Below, in pieces: positions 43,244 through 52,204 of a stretch of 64,000 nt of DNA. The DNA is taken from NCBI GenBank assembly GCA_035623255.1, contig DASPTU010000104.1:30131-94130 (forward strand), read 5' to 3'. Position numbers and translations under genes: made by a program. This DNA comes from JAFAGX01 sp035623255. GTDB lineage: Bacteria; Acidobacteriota; Terriglobia; Terriglobales; Acidobacteriaceae. The notes under the pieces are model-generated. The model worked only from the letters and a program-made list of their open reading frames with translations, made no database searches and was not told where the DNA came from. Each line of letters starts with the position of its first letter. The stretch's first letter is position 1.

Positions 43244-44622
43244 TTCAACCCACAGTCGGATTCATTGTTTACGGCGTTCACAAAGACGGGCTCAAAGACC
43301 CTATGGGAACACCTTTTATCGACGATGCAATTGTGAAACGAGCCAAACGAGCGCTGACCCAAGCCGGGTTGAAATTGGTTGAGCACAGAACCGTACTTGC
43401 GACCAAGCCGGAAGCCCGCGCAGCGATGAGAAGGATGAAGTCCGATGACGACGTCGATATGGTCGTTCTTTTCTCCGGAACGTGGGTGTGGGCTGCGCAT
43501 CTGGTTGGCGCCATCCGCGACTTCACGGCCAGCGGCAAGGCTGTGCTCCTGTGGACGCATCCCGGTTCGCAAGGATGGAGGCCAGTCGGCGGCCTGGTGA
43601 TGCACGGCGGCCTCCTGGAAGTTGGCGTGCCGCACAAGTTCGTTTACGGGCCAGCCGATGAACAAGACTCCGTAGACAAGATCGTCAGCTACGCGCGCGC
43701 GGCGCACCTGAAGAAGTTCCTGAATATGTCGACTATGGGCACGTTTGGAGGGCGAGGGATGGGGCAGACCTGCGGCGTGGCCGATCCCTCCCAATGGATG
43801 CGCATGTTCGGCGTGGATATCGATTCGCGCGACACCGCCGAATTAATCCGTGCGGCCGAAAAAATTTCGCCTAAGGAAGTGGGGAACCTGCAGCCTCGAC
43901 TAAGACGGCTGTTCGGGGCTGCACCCGAGAAGAACCTGGTCAATGAGCGCTCGCAGCGCCTTTATCTTGCTCTGAAAAAGACCGTGGAGAGGGAAAAGTT
44001 CGACTTCTATACGATCCAATCCTTCCCGGGGTTGGGCGACGATTATTCGGCCACCTGTTTCGCCCAGAGCATGATGCTCGAAGACGGCTATGGCACATCG
44101 ACCCTGGGCGATTTCAACACTGCATTAACCGTCCTGCTTCTGACCAAGCTCAGCAAAGAACGGGTCTATTACGGTGACCTTCAGCACATCGATAAGAAGC
44201 AGAAGGAAATCAAGATTATTGGAGACGGCGCTTGTCCGCCCTCTTTGGCGAGCAAGCTGGGTCCGGCAGGATTTTCCGAACATGGTATTCCCACCGAAGG
44301 CGAAGCTGGTGGACTGTCGGTCAAATTGATTTGCAAAGTGGGTGAAGGAGTTCTTGCTCGCCTGGGAAGGGTCAACGGAGAATTCCGGATGGTCATCACC
44401 CGCGCCAGCATCTTCGAACCCCCGAAGGACAAGGTGAAGAAGCGCCTTGACGAATGCGGAATTCCCTTCTGGCCGCATGGCTTCATTACCGCACATTGCG
44501 ACATAGAGACGTTGCTCCAAAACTGGACTAATGAATACGCCTGTCTGGGCTACGGTTCCGATCTCTATCCCGCACTCGTGGATTTTTGTGACCTGACGGG
44601 AATCAAAGCGATCCTGCCATAA
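43240..44622 (+). CDS. L-fucose/L-arabinose isomerase-like protein
   Basis: A GTG at 43240 follows AAGGAGGAGCT, a near-ideal site, and overlaps the kinase stop. TVGFIVYGVHKDG, VVLFSGTWVWAAHLVGAI and LNMSTMGTFGGRGMGQTC match the N-terminal domains of FucI-like isomerases. The C-terminal domain has SMMLEDGYGTSTLGDFNTAL, likely with metal ligands, and HGFITAHCDIETLL. These enzymes interconvert aldoses and ketoses with a divalent metal. At 460 residues it is shorter than classic FucI (about 590), so it is a related subfamily. Confidence 0.8.
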   Translation: MIQPTVGFIVYGVHKDGLKDPMGTPFIDDAIVKRAKRALTQAGLKLVEHRTVLATKPEARAAMRRMKSDDDVDMVVLFSGTWVWAAHLVGAIRDFTASGKAVLLWTHPGSQGWRPVGGLVMHGGLLEVGVPHKFVYGPADEQDSVDKIVSYARAAHLKKFLNMSTMGTFGGRGMGQTCGVADPSQWMRMFGVDIDSRDTAELIRAAEKISPKEVGNLQPRLRRLFGAAPEKNLVNERSQRLYLALKKTVEREKFDFYTIQSFPGLGDDYSATCFAQSMMLEDGYGTSTLGDFNTALTVLLLTKLSKERVYYGDLQHIDKKQKEIKIIGDGACPPSLASKLGPAGFSEHGIPTEGEAGGLSVKLICKVGEGVLARLGRVNGEFRMVITRASIFEPPKDKVKKRLDECGIPFWPHGFITAHCDIETLLQNWTNEYACLGYGSDLYPALVDFCDLTGIKAILP

Positions 44623-44639
44623 ACTGAATTGTTCTCGCC

Positions 44640-45077
44640 ATGAAGACGTGTGAATTTACGACCCATTCGCCCGAGGAGACGATCGCCTTGGGACGCACGC
44701 TGACTGCATCACTCACGCCGCCGAAGTTGGTGATCCTGCGCGGCGAACTGGGGGCTGGCAAGACCACATTGGTGAAGGGTATCGCCGAAGGCTTCCAAGC
44801 AGCTTCGCAAGAAGACGTAACCAGTCCAACATTTACGTTGGTTCATGAATATCGCGGTCCTACGGTGAATGTCTTTCACATCGATCTGTACCGGGTAGAC
44901 ACGCCGCGCCAACTCGAGACGCTGGGGCTCGACGATTTAATCGCGGAAAACAGTATCTTGCTAATCGAGTGGGGCGAAAAATTCCCGCGGTTTACGCACG
45001 AGAGAGACGTAGAGATTGCGTTGGAGAGAACTGGAGAGAGCGAAAGACGAGTGCAGGTGATTGCAGATTGTAGTTAG
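44640..45077 (+). CDS. tsaE: tRNA threonylcarbamoyladenosine biosynthesis ATPase
   Basis: A small P-loop ATPase that works with TsaB and TsaD to modify adenosine 37 of tRNAs. Walker A GELGAGKTTLVKG is followed by TSPTFTLVHEY and FHIDLYRVDTPRQLETLGLDD, all TsaE hallmarks; WGEKFP is also conserved. It begins 17 bases after the isomerase stop and seems to be carried at the end of the carbohydrate operon. Its stop overlaps the convergent fabI stop by four bases. Confidence 0.93.
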   Translation: MKTCEFTTHSPEETIALGRTLTASLTPPKLVILRGELGAGKTTLVKGIAEGFQAASQEDVTSPTFTLVHEYRGPTVNVFHIDLYRVDTPRQLETLGLDDLIAENSILLIEWGEKFPRFTHERDVEIALERTGESERRVQVIADCS

Positions 45078-45844
45078 AATCCCATGATGTTGTATCCGCA
45101 ATCCACATAGATCACTTCCCCGGTAATCCCTGAACTGGCATCGGAAGCGAGAAACACTCCTGTCGCGCCAACTTCGCTTACATCCACATTTCGGTGCAGC
45201 GGGGCGCGTTCGGCGTGCGCTCTCAGCATATCTCCCAGGCCGGAGATCCCGCGCGCGGCAAGAGTCTTGATCGGTCCTGCGGAAATTGCATTTACGCGAA
45301 TCTTCTGCTTGCCCAGATCGTTGGCCAGATAGCGCACACTGCACTCAAGGGCCGCCTTCGCGACACCCATCACGTTGTAGTGGGGCACAACCTTCTCGGC
45401 ACCGTAGTAGGTCATCGTAATAATGCTGCCGCCGTCCTCCATCAGAGGCGCAGCAGCTCGAGCCAGGGCTATCAAGGAATAGACGCTGACGTCGTGCGCG
45501 ACACGAAACCCTTCGCGAGTGGTGTTTACGAAGTCGCCCTTGAGTTCATCTGCAGGAGCAAAGGCGACGCTGTGTACAAGAACGTGCAATTTGCCATATT
45601 GCTCCTTCAGTTGCGCAAAAAGTCTGTCGATCTCGGCATCATTCGACACGTCGCACATGAACGCCTGCGCTCCGGGGAGGGACACGATCAGGTCCTTAGC
45701 TTCCTGTTCCAGCCGCTCGTTCTGGTACGTGATCGCCAGTTTGGCGCCCGCATTATGTAATCCCTGCGCAATCGACCACGCAATGCTGCGCTTGTTCGCG
45801 ACTCCGAAGACAACCGCACTGCGTCCTTCAAGGCTGGATGGCAT
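45074..45844 (-). CDS. fabI: Enoyl-[acyl-carrier-protein] reductase (NADH)
   Basis: Reduces the trans-2-enoyl-ACP in the last step of each fatty acid elongation cycle. It is an SDR with VVFGVANKRSIAWSIAQGL for NADH binding, catalytic Tyr and Lys in YNVMGVAKAALE (Y-x6-K), ISAGPIKTLAARGISG as the substrate loop and SGITGEVIYVDCGYNIMG at the end. Its length of 256 is standard. It is a single gene; no other fatty acid synthesis gene is near. Confidence 0.95.
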   Translation of the reverse strand: MPSSLEGRSAVVFGVANKRSIAWSIAQGLHNAGAKLAITYQNERLEQEAKDLIVSLPGAQAFMCDVSNDAEIDRLFAQLKEQYGKLHVLVHSVAFAPADELKGDFVNTTREGFRVAHDVSVYSLIALARAAAPLMEDGGSIITMTYYGAEKVVPHYNVMGVAKAALECSVRYLANDLGKQKIRVNAISAGPIKTLAARGISGLGDMLRAHAERAPLHRNVDVSEVGATGVFLASDASSGITGEVIYVDCGYNIMGF

Positions 45845-45883
45845 GCACGTCTCCTGGGTAGAAATAGACTGAAAGAATAACAG

Positions 45884-47137
45884 TTACTCTGCCGGGCTGG
45901 CTGCTCGCATAGCGACGGATGCTCGAACCGGCCAGACGGCACTGACAAACGCCAGCGCATAGATAATTCCGATTACCGAGAATCCCGCCACTAGGTTGGC
46001 TTGCGCAACAGCGCCGACCAGAAATGCCAATGCGATCTGCAGGGCAGTGCCGGCAAAATAAAAGGTGTTCTGCACCCGTCCCATGAAATGCCGTGGCACC
46101 TGTTCCATAATGCTGGTATTCATTGCCACTCCGCTGAGGCCGCGTCCGGTTCCCATCACGCCGTATGCTAGAACGGCCAGCCAAAATGCCGGTGCGAGCG
46201 GCGCCGTCATCATGCAGATGGCGAGCAATCCCATGGAAATCCCGATCAAGCGTCGAGCCCCAAACTTAGCCATGCACCAGGGCGCATAAAACGCGCTTAT
46301 GAATGCGCCCACGCCCCATCCGGCATTCAGCCAGCCATAACCCACCGCACCTTTATGAAAAATTTTGTCGCTCAACGGTGGCGTTACTACGACCCCGGTC
46401 ATCATGGCGCCGAGAAATAATGCCCAACTCACCCCGAGCAGCACCAGCGGACGATTACCACGAAGAAACTCGATGCCTTCGCGCATTTCGCGCCCGAAGC
46501 GCTCAAGAGCCGTCTCAGCGGCCAGAATATCCGACTGCAGTTCGGCAGGACGGGGCACCACATGGCGTCCTTTCCGCACTCCCAGATAGCAGAGAAACGA
46601 AAACACGTAGGTGGAGCAGTCGATGAGCAAGACTCCGCCGAGTCCAATGTGGTTGTAAACAAATCCCACAATGGAGCCGGCAATCAGCCAGCCTCCCTGG
46701 ATGCCGGCGAGCAAGAATGTGTTTGCGTGCACTAACTCTTCGCCGGCAGTAAGTTCCTGGATGAGCGCCGTGATCGTCGGCCAAAACATCCAAAAACCGG
46801 CGGCCACTAGCGTGTTCATCAGATAGAGTTCCCATACTTTCACGCGGTGGGCAAAGGCCAGCAGTGAGACTGAGACGATGATGATGGCACGTGCTGCATC
46901 GAGGAGCATGACCAGCCGGCGCCGGTCCTCGCGATCGATGATCACGCCTGTGAACGGGAGCATCAGCATGGCGGGAATCGTTTGCAGCACCGCAAACGTA
47001 CCGAGCGCGATTTCGGAATGCGTTGCTTGCAGAATGTACCAGGCCACGGCAGCCGCGTTCATCCCGCTGCCCAGCATCGAGACAAGATTGGCAGCGAATA
47101 CGAACCGTAAAGCCCGCTTCTGCAGAATAGAGCGCAT
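45884..47137 (-). CDS. MFS transporter, drug/siderophore-exporter type (DHA3)
   Basis: A 417-residue membrane protein with about twelve helices. It has the LGSGMNAAAVAWYILQAT first-helix region, the GVIIDREDRRRLVMLLD loop corresponding to the MFS A motif, and the second-half GFAFG-type motif region GVGAFISAFYAPW. The layout resembles EntS-like exporters. The substrate is unknown. It is 39 bases upstream of fabI on the same strand, so it may share a transcript, though the two products are unrelated. Confidence 0.85.
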   Translation of the reverse strand: MRSILQKRALRFVFAANLVSMLGSGMNAAAVAWYILQATHSEIALGTFAVLQTIPAMLMLPFTGVIIDREDRRRLVMLLDAARAIIIVSVSLLAFAHRVKVWELYLMNTLVAAGFWMFWPTITALIQELTAGEELVHANTFLLAGIQGGWLIAGSIVGFVYNHIGLGGVLLIDCSTYVFSFLCYLGVRKGRHVVPRPAELQSDILAAETALERFGREMREGIEFLRGNRPLVLLGVSWALFLGAMMTGVVVTPPLSDKIFHKGAVGYGWLNAGWGVGAFISAFYAPWCMAKFGARRLIGISMGLLAICMMTAPLAPAFWLAVLAYGVMGTGRGLSGVAMNTSIMEQVPRHFMGRVQNTFYFAGTALQIALAFLVGAVAQANLVAGFSVIGIIYALAFVSAVWPVRASVAMRAASPAE

Positions 47138-47174
47138 GATCTAAATTTAAATGATGAACCAGGCCCGGTTTCCA

Positions 47175-47194
47175 CAGCCGCACAAGTGCGGCTG
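47175..47194. other. Perfect hairpin between GT39 and MFS genes
   Basis: CAGCCGCAC (47175-47183) and GTGCGGCTG (47186-47194) form an uninterrupted 9-bp stem around AA (or 8 bp with loop CAAG). It lies 16 bases after the GT39 stop on the leftward strand, the usual terminator position, but no T-run follows. It may be a weak terminator or an operator of the MFS gene. Confidence 0.5.
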
Positions 47195-47209
47195 AATATC
47201 AGTCCCGAC

Positions 47210-48529
47210 TTATGGCGAAGTACTGACTTGTTCCTTCACTTGGTGAGCACCGTTCGGCTGTTTGCCGAATTCAGAGAACAGGAAGACTGCCAAGATCAGC
47301 AGCTCTGGCTCGATCGGGTGCCGATAACGTGCACCAGGAAAGACGAAGTAGTAAATGGTTGGATACGCCAGGACCAGCCACAAGAACAACCAAGCGTCCG
47401 GTTTCTTTGTTCGCAGCGCCCACACCAACCCTAATATGGCGAGCACTGAGGAGGCCAAAAAAGGCGTGTTTCGAAAATCGACCAGCGCGGTGCTGTTGGT
47501 GTCTTTGACAGTGTTGTTCCAGTAATAGAAAAATCGTTTTAAGCTGATGATGGCAAAACGCCGGGGATGTTCGCGAATCCAATCGAACGCCAGGCGCCTG
47601 CAGCGCTCCTCATAAGCAATCTCTCCCATGCTCCGGTATCTCTGCAGTTCGAGCTTGTTCAAATTCGGCTGCAAATAGGCCATCAGTCTGCCATCCGCAT
47701 CTGGACCATTGCCTAGACGAACCTCGTAGCCAAAATCGTCCCTGACAAACACGAGCTTGCCAAACGTGGCGTAGTTGCGAATCAGCCACGGCGCAAGACA
47801 AGCAAAAAACAACAGGGATGCCAGTACAACGCCTCCCAATGACGGCAACCGGTGCTTGCACCGTCTGTACCAAGCCCACAATCCTGAGAACGGCAGAAAA
47901 GACATCATCGATGGATTGCATAGACCAGCCATGCCCCACAGCAAGCCAAAAACCGCCCAGCCCTTCCATCCCGGCCAATCCTCCAGCTTGAGGGTGGCAA
48001 GAAAAATAAGGCTGAGCAGAAGTGGAGCCAGAGTCGTATCCCAGACCCAATGGACAGACCAATACATCGCATAAGGAAGCAACGCCCATATCCAGGCAGA
48101 CCAGAGCGCTACTTTTTCGCCCATCGACCTCCGTGCGATGAAGAATATGGGGATGCACGTCAACCCTGTAAACAGGCTGTTAATCGAGAGTAAAACCCAC
48201 GCGGACGCATCGGAGTAAATCCCGAACAACTTGAAGATGCCACCGATCAGAGATGGGTAGAGCGGTGGCTCCCACGCGGTTGGCCCGGTCGAACCGCCGT
48301 ATGGGCTGCTGAAACCTTGACCCAGCGCAATCGCCTGCCCGATACGTCCCATCTCCCAGCCGTAGCCGAAGTGGTCATCATCGGTTCGAAATCGATAGAA
48401 ATGAAAGATGCCGATCGCCGCGATGTGCAGGGCAAAGCAAACAAGAATCATCCACAGCAACTGCTTTCGAATATTGGAGCGTGCGGACACGGCGTGCGGC
48501 GGCCTCACAACGGAGTAGCTGACATTCAC
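47210..48529 (-). CDS. GT39/ArnT-like membrane glycosyltransferase
   Basis: A polytopic GT-C enzyme of 439 residues. The first helix is followed by RTDDDHFGYGWEMGRIGQ, the acidic loop that binds lipid-phosphate sugar donors, and GPTAWEPPLYPSLIGGIFKL, typical of the family. Hydrophobic helices run to about residue 420. Such enzymes move a sugar from polyprenyl phosphate to an envelope acceptor. The partner GT2 gene overlaps it by four bases (ATGA) and would make the polyprenyl-phosphate donor. The acceptor is not known. Confidence 0.82.
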   Translation of the reverse strand: MNVSYSVVRPPHAVSARSNIRKQLLWMILVCFALHIAAIGIFHFYRFRTDDDHFGYGWEMGRIGQAIALGQGFSSPYGGSTGPTAWEPPLYPSLIGGIFKLFGIYSDASAWVLLSINSLFTGLTCIPIFFIARRSMGEKVALWSAWIWALLPYAMYWSVHWVWDTTLAPLLLSLIFLATLKLEDWPGWKGWAVFGLLWGMAGLCNPSMMSFLPFSGLWAWYRRCKHRLPSLGGVVLASLLFFACLAPWLIRNYATFGKLVFVRDDFGYEVRLGNGPDADGRLMAYLQPNLNKLELQRYRSMGEIAYEERCRRLAFDWIREHPRRFAIISLKRFFYYWNNTVKDTNSTALVDFRNTPFLASSVLAILGLVWALRTKKPDAWLFLWLVLAYPTIYYFVFPGARYRHPIEPELLILAVFLFSEFGKQPNGAHQVKEQVSTSP

Positions 48530-49335
48530 TGCGGTGGCATGCGGCTGAACGCCACGGCGAAGGGAGTGGTTTCAGACTGCCCGGACCGATACAGGTGGCG
48601 TCTGCCGGTGAAACGATACCGAATCAGAGTCCAAATGGCTGCCCAGCCGTCGGTATAACGGAGCTTCTTACCCTGGTTTTCATCCCGTGGTCGGTAGGAA
48701 ATCGGCACTTCGTGGATTTTTTCTCCCAGCCGGCAAACTTTTGCGGTGACTTCCGGGCAGAACTCAAAACGCCGGCAATCGAGCCTGATCTTTTGCAGCA
48801 GAGACCGGCGAAACACCTTGTAGCAAGTGGCTTCGTCGTGAATGCCGGCTCCGTACAGCAGGTTCGTAAGGTGGGTCAAGAACTTCGCGCCAAGATAAAA
48901 CCGCAATCCACGGCCCGGCCAGTCATTGCGTACCCCGTACACGACGTTGGCCTCTCCGTCTTTCAGCGGACGCAGCAGCGCGGGGTAATCCTGCGGGTCA
49001 TATTCCAAATCTGAGTCCTGGATCAGAATGTACTCACCGCGCGCGTGGCACAAACCTGTCCGAATCGCCGCTCCCTTTCCACAGTTGACCTCATGGAAAA
49101 GGATCGTAATTCGCTCCGTGGCCGGCAAAGCCATCAATTTTTCACGAGTGCCATCGGTCGAACCATCGTCCACGATTACGATTTCCTTATGCACGGGCGA
49201 ATCGGCGATAGCGCGTAAGAGCTTGTCCAGGTGCTGCGCCTCGTTATAGACGGGGACAATGATCGACACCATTCCAACACCGGCAGCCTGATCCGGCTTG
49301 ATCTCGTGCTGTGGCGGGCTGTCGGAAACCGGCAT
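48526..49335 (-). CDS. GT2 polyprenyl-phosphate glycosyltransferase (DPM1/ArnC-like)
   Basis: A soluble or membrane-associated GT-A fold enzyme. SIIVPVYNEAQHLDKLL, IVIVDDGSTDGTREKL and IQDSDLEYDPQDYPALLRPL, with its metal-binding DSD, are diagnostic. CPEVTAKVCRLGEKIHEVPI is the conserved C-terminal block of dolichol-phosphate-mannose-synthase-like enzymes. It should transfer a sugar to a polyprenyl phosphate. It is first in a two-gene unit with the GT39 enzyme. Length from ATG 49335 is 269. Confidence 0.88.
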   Translation of the reverse strand: MPVSDSPPQHEIKPDQAAGVGMVSIIVPVYNEAQHLDKLLRAIADSPVHKEIVIVDDGSTDGTREKLMALPATERITILFHEVNCGKGAAIRTGLCHARGEYILIQDSDLEYDPQDYPALLRPLKDGEANVVYGVRNDWPGRGLRFYLGAKFLTHLTNLLYGAGIHDEATCYKVFRRSLLQKIRLDCRRFEFCPEVTAKVCRLGEKIHEVPISYRPRDENQGKKLRYTDGWAAIWTLIRYRFTGRRHLYRSGQSETTPFAVAFSRMPPQ

Positions 49336-49345
49336 GAATGCGGGT

Positions 49346-49375
49346 TTGAGAGCGGACTCTTACAACAATTAAGAT
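49346..49375 (+). promoter_or_regulatory. Possible sigma70-type promoter for the repeat-rich secreted protein
   Basis: TTGAGA (49346-49351) and TAAGAT (49370-49375) are spaced by 18 bases and lie about 130 bases before the ATG at 49508, just upstream of the divergent GT2 start. The match is only moderate. Confidence 0.3.
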
Positions 49376-49507
49376 GATTTTATCATGCGACATTCGTAAC
49401 CTGTCCCCGGTTTGCCATTGGGTGCTCTTTTACGCAACGTCTCCAACAGGGCTTGCAACTGTGCTCGCTCAGAGCTACGATTCGGCGCGGCAGGTGGGGA
49501 GGTAGTC

Positions 49508-50644
49508 ATGAGACGCAGATGCCTAAGTCTGCAAAGCTTCTTGGTTTTGCTGTACTCGCTTTCGCTGTCGGCGCAAGTCGACAAAATCGTCATTGCAGCA
49601 GGCACTCCAGAAGACCAGGCCTTGACGGCGATCTCCAATGAGCAGGATTCGCAGAAGAAGTTGGCCATGTATGAGGATTTCGTTCAGAAGTTCTCTACAA
49701 GTCCGGCAGCCGTTGCATACGGAGACTGGCAACTTTCGCAGTCGTACCAGTCAGCCGGCGATCTGCAAAAAGCGCTCTCCTACGGCGACAAAGCTCTGGC
49801 CGGCTCGCCGCGCAACCTCGACATTCTCGTGTCACAGGCCAGCATCGCGCAGCAACTGAAGGACAACGGTAAGGTAATGGATTATGCCGTGAGTGGCGGC
49901 GGAATCTACAACTCCATTGCCAAGCAGAAAAAGCCTGATGGCGTTTCGGACCAGGAGTTTGCCACGAACATCGCGGATGAACAGAACTCGTCTAAATCGG
50001 CGTACGAGTTCCTGGAAGCCGCCGCTTTTAACGCGATCGCGGATGAAAACGACGCCAAGAAACGAATGGATGAGATCGAGCGCTTCACTCCGGCATTTCC
50101 CGATTCCCGCTTTCAGGAGGGGATTGCGTCGTACGCCATGATGTCCCTTTCAGAGCTCAAAGACACCCCGAGAGTGATCTCCTACGGGGAGAAGACTCTT
50201 GCCAGCGATCCGAACAGCCTGCCTACTTTGCTGATGATGGCAAATGCGTATGTCGATGATCCCAAGCCTGGAAGTGTTGGGAAGGCAGTGTCTTACGCCC
50301 AGAAAGCCATAGACGTAGCAAAGGCGGACGCTCCCGACGCTGACAGCAAGCGGAAGTTGTCGGCCGGCGCCGCCCATTCCGTGCTGGGATACGCTCTGAT
50401 GAAACAAGACAAGACCGCGGCGGCGGTGCCGGAATTGCGAACTGCCTCCGCACTACTCAAGGGCGGAGATAATCAATCCTATGCGATTGCCATGTACAGG
50501 CTGGGGTTCGCCTATGCCAAGCTGAACAAGGTGACTGAGGCCCGTGAGGTTTTGACCGAGATCGTTCAGATGCCTGGACCGGTCCAGCAGCCCGCACAGG
50601 ATTTGCTGTCGAAGGTCAACGCAGCTCGTGCTAAAGGAAAGTGA
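49508..50644 (+). CDS. Secreted TPR-like helical repeat protein
   Basis: ATG 49508 follows GGGGAGG at five bases. A signal peptide (SFLVLLYSLSLSAQ) precedes about 360 residues of helical repeats with TPR character: YGDWQLSQSYQSAGDLQKAL, LPTLLMMANAYVDD, AHSVLGYALMKQDKTAAAVP and YAIAMYRLGFAYAKLNKVTE. Such proteins act as scaffolds in the periplasm or outer membrane. No partner can be named; the gene has no same-strand neighbour and converges with the next gene. Confidence 0.8.
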   Translation: MRRRCLSLQSFLVLLYSLSLSAQVDKIVIAAGTPEDQALTAISNEQDSQKKLAMYEDFVQKFSTSPAAVAYGDWQLSQSYQSAGDLQKALSYGDKALAGSPRNLDILVSQASIAQQLKDNGKVMDYAVSGGGIYNSIAKQKKPDGVSDQEFATNIADEQNSSKSAYEFLEAAAFNAIADENDAKKRMDEIERFTPAFPDSRFQEGIASYAMMSLSELKDTPRVISYGEKTLASDPNSLPTLLMMANAYVDDPKPGSVGKAVSYAQKAIDVAKADAPDADSKRKLSAGAAHSVLGYALMKQDKTAAAVPELRTASALLKGGDNQSYAIAMYRLGFAYAKLNKVTEAREVLTEIVQMPGPVQQPAQDLLSKVNAARAKGK

Positions 50645-50658
50645 TGTAAGACCTGTGG

Positions 50659-51240
50659 CTAGCGACGCTGTCGCACCAGATCGGTCGAGAGCATATCTGC
50701 TTTATTGGCCAGAATATACGCTCGTTGCGCCTCACCGTTCTTCACTGCAGTTCGGGCTTGCTGCATGTAGACCTGAATTTGCTTGACTATCTCTTCCTCG
50801 TCAGTGCTGAGCTGGCGGCGACCAAGCTCTTTTAGATTGACATCAGCATTCGTGAGAAGCTCGTTCGTGGTATTCAATTCCTGCGAAGCCTGCTGCTGGC
50901 TTTGGGTGGGAGAGATCGCGACAATCGGATCTGTGGTCCCGCCATTGGGTACAACTTTGGTTGAAGCCGTAGTCGAGTCTGCTGCGGCCGTAGAGGGCTG
51001 GTGCTTTTTGTGCACCTTGCGGGGACTGGATGCGCAACCTGTTTGCTTTCTTGAGTTTCCGTCGTTGAACGCGCAGGGCTTTGCCGCTTTGGGTTGGCCG
51101 GTAACGGAAGAGTTCTGTCCGATGCTCGTTGGTTGAGATGCCTGAGACTGTTGCGGCGACTGCTGCGACGGCAATAGCCACGCGTTTATCGGAGAAGCGA
51201 CCCACAATATCAGCGCCACAGTCACACTAACGAAAAGCAT
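50659..51240 (-). CDS. Small secreted Gln/Ser-rich hypothetical protein
   Basis: From ATG 51240 the protein has a signal peptide (LFVSVTVALILWVASPINA), then a Gln/Ser/Thr-rich disordered part (LPSQQSPQQSQASQP) with a basic segment (SSPRKVHKKHQP) and two Cys. The C-terminal 90 residues are helical and charged (LNTTNELLTNADVNLKEL; EEEIVKQIQVYMQQARTAV), which resembles a short coiled coil. I do not recognise a family. The extension to 51279 lacks a signal and is less likely. Confidence 0.6.
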   Translation of the reverse strand: MLFVSVTVALILWVASPINAWLLPSQQSPQQSQASQPTSIGQNSSVTGQPKAAKPCAFNDGNSRKQTGCASSPRKVHKKHQPSTAAADSTTASTKVVPNGGTTDPIVAISPTQSQQQASQELNTTNELLTNADVNLKELGRRQLSTDEEEIVKQIQVYMQQARTAVKNGEAQRAYILANKADMLSTDLVRQRR

Positions 51241-51319
51241 CTCACATTCTTGATGACAACGAGATTCGACCCCAGGCAAATTGTAGCGCCGAAATGCCGG
51301 AGCTTACCAGGAGCGACTT

Positions 51320-52195
51320 TTATCTTGATGCCTTCCCGAATTCCTTCGAGTGAAACTCCATCAGCTCGCCGAGATGCGCCAGGAAATACGAAGCGCTGTG
51401 ATCACCCGGATAGAGGTGGAATTCGTTCTTGATCCCTTCTGAGTCCAGTTGACGGTGCAAGGCCTCGGAGCCATCCTCAAACTCATATTGGTCTTCACGT
51501 CCGCAATTAAAGTAGATGGCGAGCTTATTGATTTGCATGTGGTTTTTTCTCGCTAGCACAAACGGGCTGTTCTCGTTCCAGTGCAGGACATTGATGGGAT
51601 CTCCGAAGACGTTAGCAAGGATGTTGGCTAAAGGCGCCCCTGAGTTCATAGTGGCATCAAGTTCCTTTGGCGACGAGGTAATCAGGGCAGCACTTTCCGC
51701 GCTTACAGCCGAGAATTCCTCAGGGTGAGCAAATGCGAACCGAAATGCACCATAGCCTCCCATCGATATGCCGCCGATGGCGCGCGATTGCCGGCTGCGG
51801 CGAATGCGGAATCTGCTTTCTATGTAAGGCAGGAATTCATCGAGAAAGAAATCGCTGTAAAGTACCTCTCCATTAGCAGAGTTTATGTAGAAACTCGCCT
51901 TGGCCTCTGGCGTAACTATCAGGAAATTGCCAATCCTTTTGTGCTGGCGGAGATCATCTACCAGATTCCATCCCCCTGATTTGAAGAGCGCCTGCTCGTT
52001 CTCACCGAGGCCGTGAAGGAAATAGAGTACTGGGTATTTAGTCGACGTCTCCCCGGCCGAGTCGTAGGCCGCCGGCAACAACACGCAGTAGTGGACGATT
52101 TGTTTCAGAATTCGACTGTTCACCGCATTGCAATCAATGCGGCTTTGCGCGGCGGCCGTCAGCGAAAACAAGAGTAAAGCGAAAATTCGAACCAT
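51320..52195 (-). CDS. Secreted alpha/beta-hydrolase, esterase D/FrsA-type
   Basis: A signal peptide (IFALLLFSLTAAAQS) precedes an esterase of the putative esterase family. YPVLYFLHGLGENE holds the oxyanion region, GGISMGGYGAF the nucleophile Ser in GxSxG, GREDQYEFEDG an Asp, and HLYPGDHSASYFLAHL the catalytic His. It would act on carboxylic esters in the periplasm, perhaps on acylated sugars. It starts nine bases after the permease stop and is the last gene of the leftward envelope operon. Confidence 0.88.
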   Translation of the reverse strand: MVRIFALLLFSLTAAAQSRIDCNAVNSRILKQIVHYCVLLPAAYDSAGETSTKYPVLYFLHGLGENEQALFKSGGWNLVDDLRQHKRIGNFLIVTPEAKASFYINSANGEVLYSDFFLDEFLPYIESRFRIRRSRQSRAIGGISMGGYGAFRFAFAHPEEFSAVSAESAALITSSPKELDATMNSGAPLANILANVFGDPINVLHWNENSPFVLARKNHMQINKLAIYFNCGREDQYEFEDGSEALHRQLDSEGIKNEFHLYPGDHSASYFLAHLGELMEFHSKEFGKASR

Positions 52196-52204
52196 GTCTC
52201 TGTT

